NCBI GenBank assembly: GCA_050951725.1
Contig: JBMNJO010000020.1
Location: forward strand, 1-64,000
Direction of reading: 5' to 3'
Source: DTU052 sp050951725
GTDB taxonomy: Bacteria; Bacillota; Syntrophomonadia; Syntrophomonadales; DTU052
DNA length: 64,000 bases
In this document: positions 32,848 to 41,462 of the stretch, one piece after another
How positions within the stretch are numbered: position 1 is the stretch's first letter
Layout: every line of letters begins with the position of its first letter
Program-made: the position numbers and the translations under genes
The notes under the pieces: generated by a model
Told to the model about the DNA's origin: nothing
Databases searched by the model: none
Seen by the model: only the letters and a program-made list of their open reading frames with translations

Positions 32848-34773
32848 ATTGCGGTAGGGATGTCCGTTGCCGGACACCCCCCGCACAGATCCGTACGTGA
32901 GGAATTACCTCATACGGCTCCTACCTCGGGTTAGTGACGCGAAGTCTTTCGGATGGGTATGGATGAAGTATTCTTGCTGAAGGAATCCAAGTAGCTACCA
33001 ATCGCTTGATTCTTTCCCACGTGAGATTTCGTGCTTTTTGGCTTCTGCGTCTTAGTGCATGTAGCCACGCCTTGATGACTTCAGTTCGAAAAGCATCAAT
33101 TGCCGGTTTATTGCCGGGAACTGCGAAGTAGTTGAAGTGTCCCTGCACTACTGCACGTAACCATTTTCCTTGTTCGGGGATGGGGTCATGTCGTCGGCGT
33201 ATGATCTCTTCCCTGACTGCCTTTACTTTCCCCTGCAGACGTTTGGCTATGGTTTTCCTACGTACTGTAAAGCGGTCGCCTTTCCGTGTCCTGCCACAGA
33301 TATGTGTAAAACCCAGGAAGTCAAACGTTTCGGGCTTGCCTTCGCCGCGTACTGCCCTGTTCTCTGCTGCGAACCTTCCGAACTCAATAAGTCGGGTCTT
33401 TTCGCTGTGCAATTCCAGCCCGAATTTTGCCATGCGTTCCCCCAGTTCTTGGAGAAAGCGTTCTGCCTCTTTTCGATGCTGAAACCCCATGACTACATCA
33501 TCGGCATAACGCACAATGATTACTTCCCCTGCAGCATGCTTGGTTCGCCATTGGTGTGCCCACAAGTCGAGCACGTAATGCAGATAGATATTTGCTAAAA
33601 TTGGCGATATGACCGCCCCTTGAGGGGTGCCGACAGTCGTTTTTGACCACTGACCATCTTCGGATACTCCGGCTCTAAGCCATTTCCGTATTAAGCGAAG
33701 CAGTCTTTGGTCTGCGATACGGTGCTCCATGAATTTCATCATCCATTCATGGTCAATGGTATCAAAGAAGCTGCGTATGTCTGCATCCAACACCCAGTTT
33801 ACCTTTCGTCTTGTGATTCCTACCCATAGTGCGTCCAGCGCATTGTGTTGGCTACGACCTGGGCGGAATCCATAGCTGAATCCCATGAAGTCCTCTTCGT
33901 ATATCTGGTTCAGTATCCAAACTACGGCCTGTTGGACTATTTTGTCCTCTAGCGCGGCTATGCCGATTGGGCGTTGCCTTCCGTCCGGTTTGGGTAACCA
34001 GATTCTTTTCGAGGGCTGTGCTCGGTATCTGCCACTTTGGACGCTTTGGTGGAGATTTGTCAGGTTTGCCTCCAGTTCCTTCCCGTACTGCCTCCATGTC
34101 ATTTCGTCTATCCCGGGTGCCGCATTTCGTTTTAATGCCATGTATGCATTCCGAAGCAGATCAGTTGTGATATGGTGCATTAAGGTGGTAAACCGAAGGT
34201 TCTTGTCCCTGTGCGCGGCTTCGCGTATTCTGTTGAGTTTGGTCAATGCTTCCCCCTGTCTCTGCGTACAGCTCGCAGCCATATCCTCAGAATTTCCCTT
34301 GGTCACCGGCCTTCCCTCCAGTGCCTCCGCCATTGGTTAGCCAATTTTGTTCGGCTCCTTCTTTGGTACTATGCCGGTGTCTGACTTCTCAGCAACGTGC
34401 ATGTCAGGATTACGGCCACAGGCCTTCCCTGACCGACCCGCCGTTTTTCTACCAACGGATGCTGCTGAGATCTCCCGGTTCTCGAGCATAGAGTGTCCAC
34501 GCATGCCCAGGTTCTTCGACTCCGCGGGGTCAGTATGCGACTCGCTACACTTATCGCCGTCTTACCGTATTGCCTTCCCTATCAGTCCACGAGGTCGGCA
34601 CCCCGGATGGGTGATTTCGGAGCTCAATGTCTGGCCTGCGTTTCCCCCTGTCAACGCTTCACGCGTACCCTCGCGGCTACCCGCGCATGACTCGGGGTCG
34701 TGATGGTGTAGCTACTCCTTTCACGTAGGGCTCTTTCATCCCCTACTCTATGCCGGTTTATCCCGGCGCTTTC
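32848..34773 (-). mobile_element. Group II intron (copy 1)
   Basis: The element reads on the minus strand. The 5' end is near 34773, with the maturase in the middle and a domain V hairpin GAGCCGTATGAGG...CCTCACGTACGG (about 32890-32925). A domain VI stem has TGCGG pairing CCGCA and a bulged A eight bases from a CAAT end. With these ends, the flanks TGCATCACGG and GGACTGTCCCC rejoin to one exact 29-bp palindromic repeat. The same sequence recurs at 62986-64000. The 5' end GAAAGCG is not the usual GTGYG, so the 5' boundary may be off by a few bases. Confidence 0.88.
32921..34333 (-). CDS. ltrA: Group II intron reverse transcriptase/maturase
   Basis: This 470-residue protein has RT blocks (RRIWLPKPDGRQRPIGI-like, YGFRPGRSQHNALDAL, DIRSFFDTIDHEWMM, TPQGAVISPILANIYLHYVLD) and the catalytic YADD (RYADDVVM). 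A maturase X domain follows (FNYFAVPGN...). There is no HNH endonuclease domain at the C-terminus, which suits bacterial class C-like introns that use replication-associated sites. It is intact and therefore the intron may be active. Confidence 0.93.
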   Translation of the reverse strand: MAEALEGRPVTKGNSEDMAASCTQRQGEALTKLNRIREAAHRDKNLRFTTLMHHITTDLLRNAYMALKRNAAPGIDEMTWRQYGKELEANLTNLHQSVQSGRYRAQPSKRIWLPKPDGRQRPIGIAALEDKIVQQAVVWILNQIYEEDFMGFSYGFRPGRSQHNALDALWVGITRRKVNWVLDADIRSFFDTIDHEWMMKFMEHRIADQRLLRLIRKWLRAGVSEDGQWSKTTVGTPQGAVISPILANIYLHYVLDLWAHQWRTKHAAGEVIIVRYADDVVMGFQHRKEAERFLQELGERMAKFGLELHSEKTRLIEFGRFAAENRAVRGEGKPETFDFLGFTHICGRTRKGDRFTVRRKTIAKRLQGKVKAVREEIIRRRHDPIPEQGKWLRAVVQGHFNYFAVPGNKPAIDAFRTEVIKAWLHALRRRSQKARNLTWERIKRLVATWIPSARILHPYPSERLRVTNPR

Positions 34774-35553
34774 GGACTGTCCCCATGATGCAATTTTGGG
34801 GGAGGGGCGGTCGTATTCGGTGAGGAGCTGTTCGAGGGTTACCAGACGGTAGCCCTTTTGCAGCAGGGACTCGATCAGGATGGGCAGGGCCTTGACGGTT
34901 TTGCTGCGATCGGTACGCCCGTCATGGGCGAGGATGATGCTGCCGGGCCCGCATTTCTTTACCACCCGGGCGGCCATGGCTTCGGGAGTAGGGGCGGTGC
35001 GGTTTTCCAGGCAGACGGACCATAGAACCAACCGGTAACCGTATACACTAGCCAATTTCACAATGTCCGGGTTGTAGAGGCCACGCGGGGGCCGGAAATA
35101 GAGCGGTTCCCGGCCAGTCAGTTTCTGGACGGCCTCCTGACACCACAGGATCTCTTCATTGGTGGTGAGGTCGGTATTCCTCAAGAGGTCCGGATGGGTA
35201 AAGGAATGGTTTTCTATCTCATGCCCGGCATAGACCTGAGCGGTAATGATTTCAGGGTTCAGCAGGGCGTCCTCCCCTACCACAAAGAAGGTGGCGGGGA
35301 TCTGGTACTCTTCCAGGATTTCAAGTATCTCCAGGGTGTAGCGGGGATCAGGGCCATCATCAAAAGTGAGGGCTGCGACCTTTTGGTTGGTGTGCGCCCG
35401 GGTTATGATATCCGGGTTGAAACTGCTGGCAACCTCCAGATGGTGTTTGGCCAGTTCGCTGTCATGAGGAAATATATAGGGAGGGACCAAAAAAACGGCC
35501 AGCCCTAGCAGAAACAGAACAATCGCCAGAACGATATATGATTTCTTTAACAC
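34651..35553 (-). CDS. Polysaccharide deacetylase (NodB domain), C-terminus altered by repeat and intron
   Basis: This 300-residue protein has an N-terminal membrane anchor (about residues 5-27) and a NodB domain: ALTFDDGPD, HSFTHPDL (metal His), RPPRGLY, and ILAHDGR. It probably deacetylates peptidoglycan or another cell-wall glycan outside the cell, like PdaA-type enzymes. The domain is complete by about residue 247 (LEQLLTEYDR). After that the frame runs through a palindromic repeat (PKIASWGQS) and then 40-odd residues of intron 5' sequence, so the annotated tail is not ancestral. Splicing of the intron would give a different short tail. Confidence 0.85.
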   Translation of the reverse strand: MLKKSYIVLAIVLFLLGLAVFLVPPYIFPHDSELAKHHLEVASSFNPDIITRAHTNQKVAALTFDDGPDPRYTLEILEILEEYQIPATFFVVGEDALLNPEIITAQVYAGHEIENHSFTHPDLLRNTDLTTNEEILWCQEAVQKLTGREPLYFRPPRGLYNPDIVKLASVYGYRLVLWSVCLENRTAPTPEAMAARVVKKCGPGSIILAHDGRTDRSKTVKALPILIESLLQKGYRLVTLEQLLTEYDRPSPKIASWGQSESAGINRHRVGDERALRERSSYTITTPSHARVAARVRVKR

Positions 35554-35608
35554 CAGGCTACCGCTCCTTCAGCGCTGTTTGATTTCATTTTGAAAGGGTC
35601 AAAGGCAA

Positions 35609-35637
35609 CAAAAAAGGTACCAGCAACCCAGGTACCT
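35609..35637 (-). terminator. Terminator
   Basis: On the minus strand, AGGTACC/GGTACCT is followed by TTTTTTG. It lies upstream of the deacetylase and may end transcription from the 36039 gene. Confidence 0.75.
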
Positions 35638-35735
35638 GGCCCTGTGAGCCGGGTTCAAGCCTGATTCCCCTGCGAAAACCCTAACTTAACCTGTTTGAAT
35701 ACCTCGATATTAAAGCCGGTTGACGCAGCAGGAGA

Positions 35736-35855
35736 GCATCACCCTGCGAAGGCGAACGACGCAAGGGGGCGAACCCATTTACGGGGCGGGAGGCCCGCTG
35801 AACATGGACGGGAATTCGCCCGGTACTTCGTCCGTGAGGCAAGCAGTTGTGTTGC
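35736..35855 (+). ncRNA. TwoAYGGAY-type structured RNA (second copy)
   Basis: Homologous to 28712-28834, with shared blocks CTGCGAAGGCGAACGACG and AGCAGTTGTGTTGCCCATG. Loops are ATTTAC (35777-35782, a variant) and ATGGAC (35804-35809). The closing stem GCATCAC/GTGTTGC has one mismatch. It lies in a gap with no gene on its own strand nearby. Confidence 0.7.
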
Positions 35856-36038
35856 CCATGCGAAGTCTGACGACGGATATTTATGCATTCAAACCAGCGA
35901 ATTATGACTTTTCGCAGGGGAATCAAACTTATGGCCCGTTTAAGACCCAAATGGTTCCCGTGTTGATGCCTGGGCCGGCCACTCCGGCCAGGCGCACACC
36001 ACCCATAAAGCGGCTGACCGGTTTGCAACGTGTGCCGG

Positions 36039-37247
36039 TTACCGGCCGAAATCAGGAGTCGTCAGCTTTTCCTCCTGCAGTCTCTTAACTATCATCTCGA
36101 TCAGGCTTTCCTGGTGCTCAGCCAGAGGCAGTTCGGTGGTCGCCGCTGCTTCCGAGTGGAGATAATAAACCGTGGCCATGATGTTTCGTTCCAGGCGTTC
36201 CTGGCTTTCCTTCAGGTCCTCCCAGTACTGTTCCTGTTCATAGAGGTTCATGCATTCCTGCATAGTCATGGCCCGGCCGGTTTCCAGGAAGTAATAGAAA
36301 CGGGCCAGGGAAGTGATGTTCTGGTACTGCGGGTGGATATCCAGATTGTTCAGCACCTCGTTGTAGATCTTGATAATCCGGTTGCCCTTCTTGATCTTTA
36401 GCTTGGCCTTTTTGATGTCCTCAATGCTCCGGTTTATCAGGTGGTTTTTTTCAAACTCCCAGTCTTTGAGCGAGTTCTTGTAGCGGTCGCAGGCCTTCTC
36501 ATACTCACGGTACCTCATGTAGTAAACCTTCAGATCGTGATTGTATTGCTGACAGGCTGCTTCAAAGGCCGCCCTGCTTTTCGGACTGAGAATTCCACCC
36601 AGGAAATTGGTTTTTTGGACCGGTTTCTCAGGCTTTTCCTCTGGCTTTTCGGGTTCAGCCAAAGCGGCGTAAGGAGCGTTCAAAAACGACTCCCTGACCT
36701 CAACCAGCTTCCGCTGGAACATTATCTGGTTGGAGATATGTTCGGTTTCCTCCAGTGCCGATATACAGACCTGCAGATCGTTCAGCAGTTCCTCGCGTGA
36801 CTTCCTGGAGGATGGCTTACATTTTAAGGTTGCGTAGTGTTTGGCGATCAGGTCATCAATCGCCGGAGTGGCATTCAGTTCAACCAATTCTGCAATGTCC
36901 TGGGCGGTGGTACCTTCATGCTCGAAACAGGTTTTAAAGAAGAAAAAACGGGTGTTGGTTTTGACGTAATAGGCTGGTCCCACAAAGTCCAGATTGCTGT
37001 TTTCCTCCAGGGTAAAGAGCGAATCCTCCATGTCAAGCAGCTTATCAATAAAGAGTACCCATTTGGGGACGTTCTCGTTCAGGTTTGCCGGGTCGGCAAA
37101 CTGTTCTTTTAATTCCTGGTATACATTCAGGCTGATATTGATGAAACTTTGTTGAAAGAATTCTAATACGATATCTGGAGGGTATTCAAGAAAGACAGAG
37201 ATGTCGAGGTTGTTGTATCCTTCTTTTCCAAATAGCGATAAGAGCAA
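36039..37247 (-). CDS. Hypothetical helical protein
   Basis: I do not recognise this 402-residue product. It is mostly alpha-helical and probably soluble, with a proline- and lysine-rich break (PEKPEEKPEKPVQK, about residues 205-218) between an N-terminal half and a C-terminal coiled-coil-like half (YRYEKACDRYKNSL-type heptads and KAKLKIKKGNRIIKIYNEVL). No signal peptide or cysteine motif is seen. The long frame and typical codon use support a real gene. Confidence 0.65.
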   Translation of the reverse strand: MLLSLFGKEGYNNLDISVFLEYPPDIVLEFFQQSFINISLNVYQELKEQFADPANLNENVPKWVLFIDKLLDMEDSLFTLEENSNLDFVGPAYYVKTNTRFFFFKTCFEHEGTTAQDIAELVELNATPAIDDLIAKHYATLKCKPSSRKSREELLNDLQVCISALEETEHISNQIMFQRKLVEVRESFLNAPYAALAEPEKPEEKPEKPVQKTNFLGGILSPKSRAAFEAACQQYNHDLKVYYMRYREYEKACDRYKNSLKDWEFEKNHLINRSIEDIKKAKLKIKKGNRIIKIYNEVLNNLDIHPQYQNITSLARFYYFLETGRAMTMQECMNLYEQEQYWEDLKESQERLERNIMATVYYLHSEAAATTELPLAEHQESLIEMIVKRLQEEKLTTPDFGR

Positions 37248-37612
37248 TGAGTTAAACCTCCTTATCAGGCCTTGGCCAGATTTTACCTATTAAGTTCTAT
37301 GTTTTCCATTAAATACCTCCATAAAATGTCTCGTGTAATTCTAGTATTTGCCAGCAAAATGATGATGATTTCGCCGGGCTTCGTCTTTGGAAAGGGGAAT
37401 TTGATGGCGGCGGAAGGCAGGAGGTCAATGGATGAGATGGGGGATTTTTAGCCGGTGCAGCAACCACCAGTATAAGCCTGGGGACGTTGTTATCATAAGT
37501 CGCCGGCCTAAGTGGTGTCAGGAGCAGAGATATAATGTCAGTTTTCGGGGATGGGTTATCATATGTTCTTGGAGACTCTTAGGCAGGATGCTGAACCAAA
37601 GGGGGTGAAAAA
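37248..37612. other. Intergenic region, nothing recognised
   Basis: This spacer separates two divergent genes and should hold their promoters, but no clear promoter, hairpin or small gene was identified. Confidence 0.4.
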
Positions 37613-38299
37613 ATGCCGAATTTGCGGGTAGCTACTTATAACATCAGGCACGGCCTGGGTTTGGACGGCAAGATGGACTTGGACCGGGTCGGCCGGGTGA
37701 TAGCTGACCTGGAGGTGGACCTGATCGGGTTGCAGGAAGTAGACAAGGGGTGGAGGCGCAGCGGATACGTTGATCAGGCCCGTTACCTGGCTCAGCAGCT
37801 GGGACTTAATTACGTCTTTGCTCCTGCTCTCAGCCGGAGGTCAGCCCAGTATGGGAATGCCGTACTCAGCCGGTATCCCATCACCTTCTGGGAGGCGTTC
37901 CCGCTTCCGAGTCTGCGGGAGCCCCGGGTGTTGGTACGGGCGGTGATTCAGGTGGCCGGGCGGCGACTCAATTTTTACACCACCCACCTGGGATTAAACC
38001 AGCGCGAACGGCTGAAACATATTAATGAGGTGGTTCTGCCGGCTATAAGCTTGAGCCGCCGGTCTATACTGACCGGGGACTTCAACTGCCTGCCTGATTC
38101 ACCGGAGATGACGAGACTGACCCAGGTCCTGGAGGATGCCTGTCCTCCTGCGGATCAGTACACTTATCCCAGCCAGGACCCGAGTGAGCGCATCGATTTT
38201 GTGATGTATGCCGGCGTTTGGGATGCGGTGGAGTCGCAGGTCCACCCGGCTGATGCCTCTGACCATAACCCGGTACTCACCGTGTTTGACTGGTCCTAA
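37613..38299 (+). CDS. Endonuclease/exonuclease/phosphatase family protein
   Basis: This 228-residue protein has the full set of EEP motifs: TYNIRHG, LQEVD (metal Glu), GNAVLSRYP, THLGLN, LTGDFN (Asp/Asn), RIDFVMY and ASDHNPV (catalytic Asp-His). The family cleaves phosphodiesters in nucleic acids or lipids; the substrate is not evident. No signal peptide. It starts ATG after GGGGGTG. It converges with, and overlaps by four bases, the L,D-transpeptidase gene. Confidence 0.87.
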   Translation: MPNLRVATYNIRHGLGLDGKMDLDRVGRVIADLEVDLIGLQEVDKGWRRSGYVDQARYLAQQLGLNYVFAPALSRRSAQYGNAVLSRYPITFWEAFPLPSLREPRVLVRAVIQVAGRRLNFYTTHLGLNQRERLKHINEVVLPAISLSRRSILTGDFNCLPDSPEMTRLTQVLEDACPPADQYTYPSQDPSERIDFVMYAGVWDAVESQVHPADASDHNPVLTVFDWS

Positions 38300-39276
38300 G
38301 AAGCCAAGGTGGGCAAATAGCGGTCCCGGAACTCATTCAGGGTCTGGTATGTGGCTTCATCGACCTCCCCGCTGGCGGGCAGGCAGTAGAGGGTCTGAAA
38401 GTATTGCAAGGCCCAGGTGGTCCAAGGCCCAAACCGGCCATCGCAGGAAACCGGAATGCCATGGGCTTTAAGGTGCCACTGCAGGTAGACGATCTCCTGT
38501 CCGGACATACCCTCTTTCAGTTTTCGGCCCGAGAGCTTAGGCAGAGCGGGTTGGCGGGTATCGATGATCCTGACCAGGTTGCCGACTCTGGTCAAGGGAT
38601 AGACCTCTTCCACGCTGTTGTTGAACATGCGGATACAGCCGTGGGAGGCGTAAGAGCCGATGGAGTATGGCTTGTTGGTGCCGTGAACCCCGTAAATCCC
38701 CCAGGGCACGTTCAGACCCATCCAGCGGGTGCCGAATCCGGAACCCCAATTGGTGCTGCGGTGTACGATGCGCCAGTCACCCAAGGGGGTCGGGGTCTCG
38801 GGCTTGCCGACCGCCACCCGGTACTGTTTATGGAACTTGCCCCCGATCAATACGGTGAGGGTGCGGGTTCCCCGGTCTATAATGAAGCTGGTTTCCGCTT
38901 CCGGATCAGTATCCTCGTAGCCCTCATCTCCCAGGGCCCGATAGATTTCCTGCCAGACTTCCGGTGTCACTTCACCGGTAGGCTGGAGCCCCCGCAGGAT
39001 CTGGAATACCTTTACGGCATCGCTGGTTGAAGGCCCGAAGGAGCCGTCAACTGTGCCAGGGTTAAGCCCCAGTTTCAGAAGCTGTTCCTGCAGGGCTGTC
39101 ACCATAGGTCCGGTTTCGGGTGGATCCTTCAGGGTCAGGGTTGGCAGATCCGGAAAACAGGTACAGACAACTGCCTCCTGATCCTCAAGAGTTTGCGCCT
39201 GGGCGACGGGGACAAACACCAGAACCCCCAGCAGGGTCAGGATAATTGCAATGATGAGTCTTTTGGCATCAAACAC
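38296..39276 (-). CDS. L,D-transpeptidase with peptidoglycan-binding domains
   Basis: This secreted protein has a signal peptide ending in VAQAQ, a peptidoglycan-binding repeat (LQEQLLKLGLNPGTVDGSFG), a YkuD catalytic domain with HGTNKPYSIG and SHGCIRM (catalytic Cys), and a second peptidoglycan-binding repeat near the C-terminus (LQWHLKAHGIPVSCDGRFG). It makes 3-3 cross-links or attaches proteins to the wall. The GTG at 39276 puts the signal peptide first, behind AAAGGGG; an ATG at 39336 would add 20 residues before it and is an alternative. Confidence 0.9.
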   Translation of the reverse strand: MFDAKRLIIAIILTLLGVLVFVPVAQAQTLEDQEAVVCTCFPDLPTLTLKDPPETGPMVTALQEQLLKLGLNPGTVDGSFGPSTSDAVKVFQILRGLQPTGEVTPEVWQEIYRALGDEGYEDTDPEAETSFIIDRGTRTLTVLIGGKFHKQYRVAVGKPETPTPLGDWRIVHRSTNWGSGFGTRWMGLNVPWGIYGVHGTNKPYSIGSYASHGCIRMFNNSVEEVYPLTRVGNLVRIIDTRQPALPKLSGRKLKEGMSGQEIVYLQWHLKAHGIPVSCDGRFGPWTTWALQYFQTLYCLPASGEVDEATYQTLNEFRDRYLPTLAS

Positions 39277-39336
39277 TTGGTGGTTTAACCCCTTTCGTTT
39301 GGTTTCGCAGCAATTAAAAGTCTCCAAGCTCCCCAT

Positions 39337-39748
39337 TATTTAAGGGTCTCCCATTTTTGTACCGGCATAAGAGGAAATTGTGTCCAGTCATAAAGAAGGT
39401 CCTTCCAGCTTAGGTTTCCCTGCCAAAGTTATGTTTCACGAGTTTGGATGCAAAAATATTCCCCTGCCAGCCTACGCATGATGCAAACAATGCTTGTCCC
39501 ACGACGAAAGGGTCCCGGCCGATAATGCAGGCTGGGGGAAAGCAGTGGGTCGATAGGGTGGTGAACCGGAGGACAGTAGATAAGACTTGGTACTACTGGT
39601 TTGTCGAACTGCGTTACCGTTACTGTGTGCCGTTATCTGGAAAGAGTGCTGTTGTTTCGGGCTATAATATGTATATGACTTCCGCCTGTACGGCAATGGC
39701 TTAACGGAGGTCAGGGAAGTCTTCTACAAAAATGAAGGAAGTGATACA
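39337..39748. other. Intergenic region, no gene supported
   Basis: A TATAAT box lies near 39663 without a good -35. Short open frames here lack ribosome binding sites. Confidence 0.4.
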
Positions 39749-40045
39749 ATGACACATATTCCTGGATTTGTGAACGAATACAGCTCCATCGACCAACCCT
39801 TTTTTGAACAGGTTAAGAAGGTTATCGAAATGGCGATGGCTCCCGGGGCCCTGGATGCCAAGACCAAAGTGTTGATTGTTCTGGCCCTTGATACCATGAA
39901 AGGCGCTTCGGAAGGTGTTAAGGTTCTGGCAGCCCAGGCCCGCGATCTTGGTGCTACTGACCAGGAACTCGCAGAGGTCATGCGCCTGGCCTATTTTGTG
40001 GCGGGGATGGACCCACTGAAGACTGGCCTCAACGCCTTTCGTTAG
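39749..40045 (+). CDS. Carboxymuconolactone decarboxylase-family protein
   Basis: This 98-residue all-helical protein is of the CMD/AhpD family: MAPGALDAKTKVLIVLALDTMKGASEGVKVLAAQARDLGATDQELAEVMRLAYFVAGM. The CxxC redox pair of AhpD is absent, so peroxidase-partner function is unlikely. No role can be assigned. The ATG follows GAAGGAAG-like purines. Confidence 0.83.
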   Translation: MTHIPGFVNEYSSIDQPFFEQVKKVIEMAMAPGALDAKTKVLIVLALDTMKGASEGVKVLAAQARDLGATDQELAEVMRLAYFVAGMDPLKTGLNAFR

Positions 40046-40177
40046 GGGAGATGCGGGGCCGGCTGCGGTTCTGTGCCGGGGTCAAGAGGGGGACTTCCGC
40101 AGCAGTCGGATTTACCATACACAGCGGGTGAATCCGTGGTCTGATGGTGGCTGCTTATACTATGGGAGGGAATTGTT

Positions 40178-40891
40178 TTGTTTAAGGCGGTACTGTTTGA
40201 CCTGGACGGGACTCTGCTGGATATCGATATGAACATCTTTATCCGCAAGTATTTTGGCAAAATGGTGCAGATGGCCCGGGAACGGGGACTGGAGACCAAA
40301 GGCCTGATTGAGTTGCTGTGGAAATCAACTGCAGCCATGATAGAGAATAAGGACCCGCTGCTGACCAACATCGAGGTTTTTGAGCGGGATTTCTTTAAGG
40401 ACCCGGTATATAAGCCGGAGGTGTACCGGCCGTTTTTTGATGAATTCTATGACCTGGGGTTCGAGCAGCTTAAGGATTATGCCGGCCCGTTCCCGGAGAC
40501 GCGGCAGGTGATGGATGAGGTGTTTTCCCGGGGCTGCAAGGTGGTTATCGCCACCCAGCCGGTCTTCCCCGATATCGCCATTCGCAAGCGGTTGGACTGG
40601 GCTGGTGTGGGAAGCTTTGACTACCAACTGGTGACTACCTACGAGATTATGCACTACACCAAACCTCATACCGAGTACTACCTGGAGATAGCGGAATCAA
40701 TCGGGGTGGACCCCAGAGAATGCCTGATGGTGGGAAATGATGTGGGCGAGGATCTGACAGCCTCCCTGATAGGGATGAAGACCTTCCTGGTAAAGGAGCG
40801 CCTGATTAACCAGCGCAACCTGCCGATAAATGCCGACTGGCAGGGCTACCTCCCGGACCTGCTTGCGTTCGTGAAGCAATGGACATTATAA
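40178..40891 (+). CDS. HAD-family hydrolase
   Basis: This 237-residue protein has HAD motif I FDLDGTLLD, motif II-like VIATQP, a Lys in YTKPHTEYY (motif III) and motif IV GNDVGEDL. The cap domain is helical (C1 type). It is a phosphatase of unknown substrate. Start TTG 40178 after GGGAGG. A paired palindromic repeat begins just after the stop. Confidence 0.87.
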   Translation: MFKAVLFDLDGTLLDIDMNIFIRKYFGKMVQMARERGLETKGLIELLWKSTAAMIENKDPLLTNIEVFERDFFKDPVYKPEVYRPFFDEFYDLGFEQLKDYAGPFPETRQVMDEVFSRGCKVVIATQPVFPDIAIRKRLDWAGVGSFDYQLVTTYEIMHYTKPHTEYYLEIAESIGVDPRECLMVGNDVGEDLTASLIGMKTFLVKERLINQRNLPINADWQGYLPDLLAFVKQWTL

Positions 40892-40892
40892 C

Positions 40893-40962
40893 TGCATCAT
40901 TTGCATCATGGGGACAGACCCCGTGATGCAGTTTGCATCACGGGGTCTGTCCCCATGATGCA
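40893..40962. repeat. Paired palindromic repeat with compensating core changes
   Basis: Units 40902-40930 and 40934-40962 are separated by GTT. Here the cores are GGGGACAGACCCC and GGGGTCTGTCCCC: neither unit is a perfect palindrome alone, but each is the exact reverse complement of the other. Confidence 0.92.
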
Positions 40963-40988
40963 AATCAGTTTTCGAAGGAGTGATAACA

Positions 40989-41462
40989 GTGTCTGTAGAA
41001 AGAGTACAGAAATATTTGCAGCAGTTTAACCCGGGGTTGCGGGTGATCGAGTTTGAGGAGGATACCAGCACCAGTGAATTGGCGGCTCAGGCCCTGGGGG
41101 TTGAGGTAGGCCAGATTGCCAAGTCCATGGTCTACAAGAGCAAAACCGGGTATCTGATGATTGTGGCGGCGGGTGATGTCCGTCTGGATGCCAAGCTGAT
41201 CAAGCAACTGGCCGGCAGCAAGGTGCGCATGGCTACTCCTGATGAAACCCTGGAGGTTACGAGCCACCCGGTGGGAGGGGTATGCCCCTTCGACCTGAAG
41301 ACCCCGATTGACATTTACCTGGATGAGAGCCTGAAACGGTTTGACGTGGTTTACGCAGCGGCGGGGACGGCGCGTTCCGCCCTCCCGATCAGATATGAGG
41401 AACTTATGGAGATCACCGGGGGTAAACCGTGCTCGGTCTTCATGAGGCAGGAGCAGAAATGA
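40989..41462 (+). CDS. YbaK/ProX-type aminoacyl-tRNA deacylase-like protein
   Basis: This 157-residue protein is of the YbaK family, which hydrolyses mischarged tRNA. Marks are TSTSELAAQALGVEVGQIAKSMVY, with the catalytic-type Lys in AKSMV, and the later VGGVCPF and PIDIYLDESLKRFDVVYAAAGTARSAL. GTG 40989 follows GAAGGAG by 8 bases, better than GTG 40980. Its stop overlaps the dnaE start (ATGA). Confidence 0.88.
   Translation: MSVERVQKYLQQFNPGLRVIEFEEDTSTSELAAQALGVEVGQIAKSMVYKSKTGYLMIVAAGDVRLDAKLIKQLAGSKVRMATPDETLEVTSHPVGGVCPFDLKTPIDIYLDESLKRFDVVYAAAGTARSALPIRYEELMEITGGKPCSVFMRQEQK

Noticed and set aside
39444..39704. 86-residue frame between the L,D-transpeptidase and CMD genes
   Set aside because: No ribosome binding site and no family pattern; opposite-strand frame equally long.
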